From assembly GCA_964631125.1 (NCBI GenBank), contig CAZVYN010000109.1, forward strand, positions 1 through 10,251: a stretch of 10,251 nucleotides of DNA. The letters run 5' to 3'. This document shows positions 6,042 through 10,251 of the stretch, one piece after another. The DNA comes from CAZVYN01 sp964631125. Lineage in GTDB: Bacteria; Eisenbacteria; RBG-16-71-46; CAIMUX01. Position 1 is the first letter of the stretch; every line of letters begins with the position of its first letter. The notes beneath the pieces were generated by a model. That model worked only from the letters and a program-made list of their open reading frames with translations, was not told the DNA's origin and did no database searches. The position numbers and the translations under genes are program-made.

Positions 6042-7186
6042 CGACGCTTTCCGAGGATCTCCCGCGCGATGATCAGTCGTTGGATCTGACTCGTGCCTTC
6101 ATAGATCTGGAAGACCTTCGCATCGCGCATCAGCTTCTCGACCGGGTACTCCCGGCTGTAGCCGTAGCCTCCATAGATCTGGACAGCGTCGGTCGTCACC
6201 CGCATGCACATGTCCGCCGCAAACGCCTTCGCCATGGCGGCTTCGAGCGTGTTTCGCTCCCCGGCATCGATGCGCCACGCCGCCTTCCAGACCAGGAGGC
6301 GCGCGGCCTCGATGTCCTTGGCCATGTCGGCGAGCAAGAACGCCACGGCTTGGTGTTGATGGATGGGGCGTCCGAAGCTCTCTCGCTCTTGCGCATACTG
6401 GAGTGCGTGCGCGTAAGCGGCTCGCGCCACCCCGACAGCCGCAGCCGAGACGATCGGTCGAGTGTGATCGAACGCGGCCATGGCGAGAGCCCAGCCGCGT
6501 CCTTCCTCGCCGATTCGATCCCTCGCCGGAACGCGGACATCGCGAAAGCTGACGGCGCGGGTATCGCTCGCGCGCTGGCCCATGTTCTGTTCCTTCTTGC
6601 CCACGACCACACCTTCTTGTTCGCGCGGCACGACGAAGGCGGACAAGCCGCGATGTCCGGCGTCGCGGTCGGTGTAGGCGAGAACGAAGTACCAGTCGGC
6701 CACGCCGCCGTTCGTGATCCACATCTTCTCGCCGCTCAACAGGTATTCGTCCCCCACTCTGCGCGCGACCGACTGGATCCCCTGGACGTCGCTCCCCGCG
6801 CTCGGCTCCGTCACGCAGTAGGCGGCGAGGCGGAACTCCTCGGTCAGCGGCCGGAGCCAGCGCGCCTTCTGGTCATCATCGCCGCCGACGACCAACGGCG
6901 CCGAAGCCAGGGTGTTCGCTTCCATCGCCGTACCGATGCCCGAGCAACCCGCCGCCACCTCTTCGGCAATGAGACAGCCGTCGAGCACGCCCAGGCCGAG
7001 TCCCCCCACGCTCTCCGGGAGATGCGAGTTCATGAGACCGATCTCCCACGCTCGGCGGAGAACAGCCGTCGGGTACTCCCCCGTCTCGTCATGGTGACGC
7101 GCGGCGGGGGTGATCTCGCGTTCCGCGAACTCCCGCGCCAGCGCGACGAGGGCTCGCTGCTCTTCGCTCAGTCCGAAATCGACCAT
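6038..7186 (-). CDS. Acyl-CoA dehydrogenase
   Basis: A 382-aa FAD enzyme forming the trans-2-enoyl-CoA in fatty-acid or branched-chain acyl-CoA breakdown, passing electrons to ETF. All three domains are present: N-terminal helical (FGLSEEQRALV from 4), middle beta (YCVTEPSAGSD, 123-133; MWITNGG, 155-161) and C-terminal helical (RESFGRPIHQHQAV, 268-281; IYGGYGY, 337-343). The catalytic base is E363 in IYEGTSQIQR, the position used by short- and medium-chain enzymes (MCAD E376). The usual length is 380-390 aa. Start ATG at 7186, with AGGGA 9 bp upstream and the typical opening MVDFGLSEEQ; the frame is open far upstream but that extension lies antisense to the SDR gene. It is convergent with the NUDIX gene and divergent from the SDR. 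No ETF or thiolase genes are in view; chain-length preference is unknown. Confidence 0.95.
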   Translation of the reverse strand: MVDFGLSEEQRALVALAREFAEREITPAARHHDETGEYPTAVLRRAWEIGLMNSHLPESVGGLGLGVLDGCLIAEEVAAGCSGIGTAMEANTLASAPLVVGGDDDQKARWLRPLTEEFRLAAYCVTEPSAGSDVQGIQSVARRVGDEYLLSGEKMWITNGGVADWYFVLAYTDRDAGHRGLSAFVVPREQEGVVVGKKEQNMGQRASDTRAVSFRDVRVPARDRIGEEGRGWALAMAAFDHTRPIVSAAAVGVARAAYAHALQYAQERESFGRPIHQHQAVAFLLADMAKDIEAARLLVWKAAWRIDAGERNTLEAAMAKAFAADMCMRVTTDAVQIYGGYGYSREYPVEKLMRDAKVFQIYEGTSQIQRLIIAREILGKRR

Positions 7187-7237
7187 CGCTCGCCATCCCT
7201 TCGGATCGAACACGTCAGGAATGTATCCTTCAGGGCC
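7187..7237. promoter_or_regulatory. 51-bp divergent intergenic region
   Basis: This must hold the start signals of both the acyl-CoA dehydrogenase (leftward) and the SDR (rightward). Rightward, TATCCT at 7225-7230 resembles a -10 only 7 bp before the ATG at 7238, and no good Shine-Dalgarno is seen (AGGG is too close). The SDR transcript could therefore be leaderless. Leftward, the AGGGA site is at 7196-7200. Both readings are tentative. Confidence 0.3.
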
Positions 7238-7972
7238 ATGCGCTCGCGAACTCCACGAACTCTCGTCACCGGCGCCGGCGTCCGACTCGGGGCCGCGCTG
7301 GCCCGAGCCCTGGCGACCCGGGGTTGCCCCGTCCTCCTCCATGCTCATCGGCACACCGAAGACGCAGAAGCACTCGCGGGGGAGATCCGGGCGCAGGGAG
7401 TTGAAGCGCGCGTCGTGACCGCGGACCTCGCTCGGCCAGAGGCGGGGCCAGAGTTGGCCAGGCAGGCGGAGGTAGAGTTCGGCCCGATCGAAGCGCTGGT
7501 GCTGTCGGCCTCGATCTTCGAGCGCGCCCCGATCGAAACCGTACGCGAAGCTGATCTGGAACGGACGCTGCGGGTGAACCTCGTAGCGCCATTCGGCCTC
7601 GCTCGAGAACTGGGCCTCGCGATGCGGTCTCGCGGGGCGGGGTCGATCGTCACGATGCTGGACTGGAGTTCGGATCGACCGCGCGCGGACTACCTTCCGT
7701 ACGAGATCTCGAAGGCCGCCCTGGCGGCCGCCACGCGGGGATTGGCGAAGTGCCTGGCGCCGGAAGTGCGAGTCAACGGCGTCGCGCTCGGCGCCGTGCT
7801 GCTCCCCGACGGCGTCTCCCCGCAGACCGTTGACGCGGTGGTCGCGGCGACTCCGCTGGGGCGCCTCGGAACTCCCGAGGATGCGGTGGACACGGCGCTC
7901 TACCTGCTCCTCGAGGCGGAGTTCGCCACCGGCGCCATCTGGACGCTCGACGGAGGTCGATCGCTCCGCTGA
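7238..7972 (+). CDS. Short-chain dehydrogenase of the pteridine reductase (PTR1/FolM) type
   Basis: A 244-aa NADPH-dependent reductase. The Rossmann motif is T11-G-A-G-V-R16-L-G18 and LHAHR (34-38) follows strand 2; both resemble pteridine reductases (TGxxxRxG and HxHR, favouring NADPH). ADLARPE (62-68) and N114 are standard. The catalytic set is D142, Y155 and K159 (MLDWSS, then YEISK). Asp stands 13 residues before Tyr where classical SDRs have Ser, as in Leishmania PTR1 (D181/Y194/K198) and E. coli FolM. The C-terminus LDGGRSLR also matches that group. The likely reaction is reduction of dihydropterin or dihydrofolate to the tetrahydro form; the exact substrate is inferred. Start ATG at 7238: an open frame runs upstream antisense to the acyl-CoA dehydrogenase, but the fold begins here. 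Convergent with the next gene, 20 bp away. Confidence 0.88.
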   Translation: MRSRTPRTLVTGAGVRLGAALARALATRGCPVLLHAHRHTEDAEALAGEIRAQGVEARVVTADLARPEAGPELARQAEVEFGPIEALVLSASIFERAPIETVREADLERTLRVNLVAPFGLARELGLAMRSRGAGSIVTMLDWSSDRPRADYLPYEISKAALAAATRGLAKCLAPEVRVNGVALGAVLLPDGVSPQTVDAVVAATPLGRLGTPEDAVDTALYLLLEAEFATGAIWTLDGGRSLR

Positions 7973-7992
7973 TCGCGCGCCGTCCACCCTGA

Positions 7993-8430
7993 TCAACGAC
8001 CGGAGATCCCACCCGAGCCATGGAGCAAGGCGCCCCCCGAGAGCGCCGCCAGGCCGACGAGCGTTGCGGCCAGAACCATCAACGCGCGGGCCGACGCGAG
8101 CAACACGGCTGACGGTCGCCCGCGACGTGATCGCAGTCGCAGCCACGTGCGCACGCCTACAGCGACGACCACAGCCCAGATCGCCAGTGTGGCGGCGCGA
8201 CCGTGGGGTTGCGCCGCCCCTACGTCAGCGCCGCGCAGGATCGCTTCCTGCAGGATGGTCTGCCCCGTCACCGCCGAGAGAAGCGCCAGCCCCGCCCACG
8301 AGACGTCGATCCCGACGCGAAGCGAGTCGGGGACCCGACCCATCGCGGCGAAGGGCAGGAAAAGGATCAGCCGTAGCATTGGCAACGCGACGACGAAATG
8401 TGCGGAGGCGGCATGCAGTTCGGAGCCCAC
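7993..8430 (-). CDS. DUF2231-like four-helix membrane protein
   Basis: A 145-aa integral membrane protein with four predicted helices at about 11-29, 42-58, 79-95 and 113-133. The opening LHAASAHFVVALP and the ending GGALLHGSG match DUF2231 proteins (HPxxVHFPIAL near the start, GGxLVYxHG near the end). The conserved histidines H6, H11, H76 and H137 could bind haem or metal, as suggested for that family. The start is uncertain. I chose GTG at 8430 because it puts the LHxxxxHF motif at the N-terminus, but no clear Shine-Dalgarno precedes it. A TTG at 8538 would add 36 Arg-rich residues that look non-coding. A perfect hairpin (8458-8473) lies 27 bp upstream. Membrane topology is clear; the family call is by motif memory and the function is unknown. 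Confidence 0.65.
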   Translation of the reverse strand: MGSELHAASAHFVVALPMLRLILFLPFAAMGRVPDSLRVGIDVSWAGLALLSAVTGQTILQEAILRGADVGAAQPHGRAATLAIWAVVVAVGVRTWLRLRSRRGRPSAVLLASARALMVLAATLVGLAALSGGALLHGSGGISGR

Positions 8431-8625
8431 GCGCGCAGGGTCAGCGGAGCGACGGGTTCGGCGCAAGCGCCGATGCGGACGAGTGGAACTCTGTGGAGCG
8501 TGTCGAGTACTACGCCGCAGATCGAATGGGCACTGCAATCTTTCTGACGGAGCACCGTTCGCCCGGAGTGCCTCGCGCGTTCCATCGGCGAACGGACCGG
8601 CCAGGGGAGAGTGGTCCCCAGCATT
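8431..8625 (+). other. Gene-poor stretch with stacked hairpins, possible plus-strand small RNA
   Basis: No convincing gene is seen. On the plus strand there are three hairpins in a row: TCGGCGC-aa-GCGCCGA (8458-8473), CCGTTCGCC with GGCGAACGG around a 23-nt loop (8555-8595), and GGGGA-gagtgg-TCCCC (8604-8619). They lead straight into the terminator at 8626. This order suggests a structured RNA of roughly 100-200 nt. I see no convincing promoter, and the first hairpin may instead belong to the leader of the leftward DUF2231 mRNA. Confidence 0.3.
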
Positions 8626-8661
8626 CGGCGGCCAGGTTCACTCCTGGCCGCCGTTTCTTTT
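8626..8661 (+). terminator. Strong plus-strand intrinsic terminator without an adjacent plus-strand gene
   Basis: CGGCGGCCAGG-ttcact-CCTGGCCGCCG, an 11-bp perfect stem, followed by TTTCTTTTC. The T-run is on the plus strand only (the minus side reads GAATGC), so it stops rightward transcription. The nearest plus-strand gene, the SDR, ends about 650 bp upstream. Confidence 0.75.
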
Positions 8662-8673
8662 CGTCCTGATTCG

Positions 8674-8709
8674 AAAACGGCCCGCCCCTCCGAATGGAGA
8701 GGCGGGCCG
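8674..8709 (-). terminator. Intrinsic terminator of the secreted-protein gene
   Basis: On the minus strand a 14-position stem (one mismatch, nine G/C pairs at the base) around the loop ATTC is followed by TTTT. It lies about 40 bp after the minus-strand stop at 8751 and faces the plus-strand terminator at 8626-8661. Confidence 0.75.
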
Positions 8710-8750
8710 TCGTCTGGCAATCGACCGACGCGGTGCGTCGGCGCCATCGA

Positions 8751-10251
8751 TCAGCGCTCGATGACCACCGGGCGGTTCGCCTGGTATCCCTCGGCGCTCA
8801 GGCGGATGTAGTAGACGCCCGACGCCACCTGGCGGCCGCGCGCGTCCCGTCCATCCCACTGGAGCTGGTGGGCGCCGGCGTCGTAGGAACGCTCGGCGAT
8901 CGAGCGAATCTCACGACCCGTGATGTCATAGATGCGAAGGTCGACTCGCGTGCGCGCCGGAACCTCGAATCCGATAGCGGCGCCGGACGTAGCCGGATTC
9001 GGGCGCGCCGGATGGAGCGCGAATCTGACCTGGCTGGCCGGGGAGTCCGAGACATCGGCACTTCCGAGATCGACGAGGATCTCGAAGTCGTCGACTCCGG
9101 CCTCTACGATCGAACCGCCGGCCGTGTCCTGGGCGATGAAGCGGAGCTGCACATTGCCGAGTGCGCCGCCATAGAGATCGAGCACGTCGACGCTACGGAG
9201 ACTCCACTCGTGCAGGGTGGCCGTCGTGTTCTCGACCTCGGTCCAAGCGCCGCCGTTGTTCCGCACCTGGACGATCCACGGATCCTGGTTCGCGTTGTCC
9301 CCCTGGTTGTTGCTGTACCAGCGGTAGTACTTCGCCTTGGCCTTGGTCGCGCCCGACATGTCGTAGATCGGGCTGTAGAGCGTGGTCGTTCCACCGTCGA
9401 CGTCGTTCGTGCCGACGCCCTGTCCGGCCGGCGCGTCGCCGGTCACCCAGCAGATGACGCCCGGAGTGATCGTGTGGTCGTCCTCCGGCTGAGCGGAGGT
9501 TCCGTTCGGATCGACCCGCGTCCAGGTCCCGGTGGTGGCGTTGTCGCCGCCTTCGGCGTTCACGGTCCATCCGCTCTCGACTTCGATCGTGTCGAACACG
9601 GTGGCGACATCGAAGGAATGGAACGCCGCCGGCGCGAGGGGCGGATTGTTCTTGCTGTTGCCGACTTCATCGACGCCGCGGATGTAGTACTCGACCTCGG
9701 AGCCCTGGACCAGACCGGCGATCGTCGTCTCCCACTCATCGATGCCGCCGCCCGGCGCCATGACGACGTCGACGAACGGCCCGCCGTTGATGCGGTAGGT
9801 CACCTGGACGGAATCAGAGTCCATCGCGCCCGCGGTGGAGTAGATCGTCGCGGAGACCAGCCGGTCTCCCGGCGTCGTACTCGTCTGGAGCGGCGTGTGC
9901 GCGATGATGACGCCGATGAGAATCTCGGGGCACTCGAAGCCATGGTTCAGCGCCGCCTCGCAGATCGCGTCGTGATTCGGCGTGCCGTCATCGAGGTTGC
10001 CATTGTCGTCGTCAGCCACGAACGTCGCGAAGACCTGATCGGGCTGGAAGTTCGGCTCGAGCAGGACGCGGCCGAAGTGCCAGCGGGCGCCCGACAGGAT
10101 GGTTCCCTGCTCGACTCCGTGGACAGCCTGCAGGCCCTGCATCGCGTCCCAGTTGAAGCCCGCGATCACGCGGCCGGCAGCGTGAATTCCCTGACCCTCC
10201 ACGTCACCGGGGTACTGCAGCGTGTTCTCGGAATCCCGGATGCCGGCCGCG
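8751..10251 (-). CDS. Secreted multidomain protein with FlgD-like C-terminal tail (5' part outside window)
   Basis: The frame stays open to the right edge, so only the C-terminal 499 residues are visible. Residues 1-109 (GRVIAGFNWDAMQGL, GTILSGARWHFGRVL, DDDNGNLDDGTPNHDAICEA) resemble the helical C-terminal part of M36/M4-type zinc peptidases and their secreted relatives; any catalytic HExxH would lie outside the window. Residues 112-215 look like an Ig or fibronectin-type domain (VQVTYRINGGPF, EVEYYIRGVDEVGN). Residues 217-395 are a jelly-roll/MAM-like carbohydrate-binding type domain (WTRVDPNG, LYSPIYDMSG, VDDFEILVD). Residues 408-499 are a FlgD-like Ig tail (HPARPNPATSGAAIGFEV, DLRIYDITGREI, WDGRDARGRQVASGVYYIRL), typical of secretion or surface attachment. 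GTG at 10202 is not taken as the start because the upstream codons continue sensibly. Ends at a good terminator. Confidence 0.85.
   Translation of the reverse strand, partial: AAGIRDSENTLQYPGDVEGQGIHAAGRVIAGFNWDAMQGLQAVHGVEQGTILSGARWHFGRVLLEPNFQPDQVFATFVADDDNGNLDDGTPNHDAICEAALNHGFECPEILIGVIIAHTPLQTSTTPGDRLVSATIYSTAGAMDSDSVQVTYRINGGPFVDVVMAPGGGIDEWETTIAGLVQGSEVEYYIRGVDEVGNSKNNPPLAPAAFHSFDVATVFDTIEVESGWTVNAEGGDNATTGTWTRVDPNGTSAQPEDDHTITPGVICWVTGDAPAGQGVGTNDVDGGTTTLYSPIYDMSGATKAKAKYYRWYSNNQGDNANQDPWIVQVRNNGGAWTEVENTTATLHEWSLRSVDVLDLYGGALGNVQLRFIAQDTAGGSIVEAGVDDFEILVDLGSADVSDSPASQVRFALHPARPNPATSGAAIGFEVPARTRVDLRIYDITGREIRSIAERSYDAGAHQLQWDGRDARGRQVASGVYYIRLSAEGYQANRPVVIER

Noticed and set aside
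5885..7237. Long plus-strand open frame continuous with the SDR, making a 695-aa product
   Set aside because: It lies antisense to a full acyl-CoA dehydrogenase with all family motifs; only the part from 7238 shows SDR sequence. The open frame is a GC-bias shadow.
7187..8146. N-terminal extension of the acyl-CoA dehydrogenase on the minus strand (702-aa reading)
   Set aside because: It is antisense to the SDR gene and has no recognisable domain; the dehydrogenase begins normally at MVDFGLSEEQ with a ribosome site.
7830..8764. Plus-strand open frames of 279 and 205 aa after the SDR
   Set aside because: Arg/Pro/Ser-rich without any domain; they overlap the DUF2231-like gene on the other strand and run across the terminators, so no gene is called ahead of the orphan terminator.

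Overview
The window is high-GC bacterial DNA with dense, mostly intact genes. The best taxonomic clue is the secreted protein at the right edge. It ends in a FlgD-like Ig-fold tail (DLRIYDITGREI, then WDGRD, then ASGVYYIRL), common in Candidatus Eisenbacteria, Krumholzibacteria, Latescibacterota and related FCB-type lineages. The small secreted protein at 3451-4200, with its TTWGAIKNLY ending, fits the same picture. This placement is inference; the window has no rRNA or other marker gene.

Layout, left to right. (1) Positions 25-2824 hold a plus-strand series: an M24B Xaa-Pro aminopeptidase (PepP type), a translationally coupled small exported protein with two Kelch-like motifs, and a signal-peptide protein with a duplicated helical motif followed by an aromatic-rich and then a basic/Pro/Ser-rich tail. 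(2) Positions 2825-3450 form a 626-bp gene-free stretch with a 9-bp tandem repeat, two promoter-like sequences and strong unexplained hairpins. (3) Positions 3451-4276 are a monocistronic unit for a 249-aa secreted beta-rich protein, ending in a textbook terminator. (4) Positions 4423-6041 hold a GT2 glycosyltransferase and a NUDIX hydrolase joined by a GTGA overlap. (5) Positions 6038-7186 (minus) encode an acyl-CoA dehydrogenase whose stop codon shares a CTAG with the NUDIX stop. It diverges across 51 bp from a short-chain dehydrogenase (7238-7972) whose catalytic Ser is replaced by Asp, as in pteridine reductases (PTR1/FolM). (6) Positions 7993-8430 (minus) encode a four-helix DUF2231-like membrane protein. 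(7) Positions 8431-8750 are gene-poor, with stacked hairpins and two facing intrinsic terminators. (8) From 8751 to the right edge (minus) lies the C-terminal 499 residues of a large secreted, probably metallopeptidase-type, multidomain protein.

The genes do not form one recognisable pathway; this looks like ordinary chromosome (peptide turnover, acyl-CoA oxidation, pterin/folate reduction, glycosyl transfer, secreted proteins). I found no mobile element, CRISPR array, tRNA or defence system. The least explained parts are two intergenic RNA-like structures, at about 3182-3237 and 8458-8661. The latter ends in a strong plus-strand terminator with no plus-strand gene within about 650 bp upstream.
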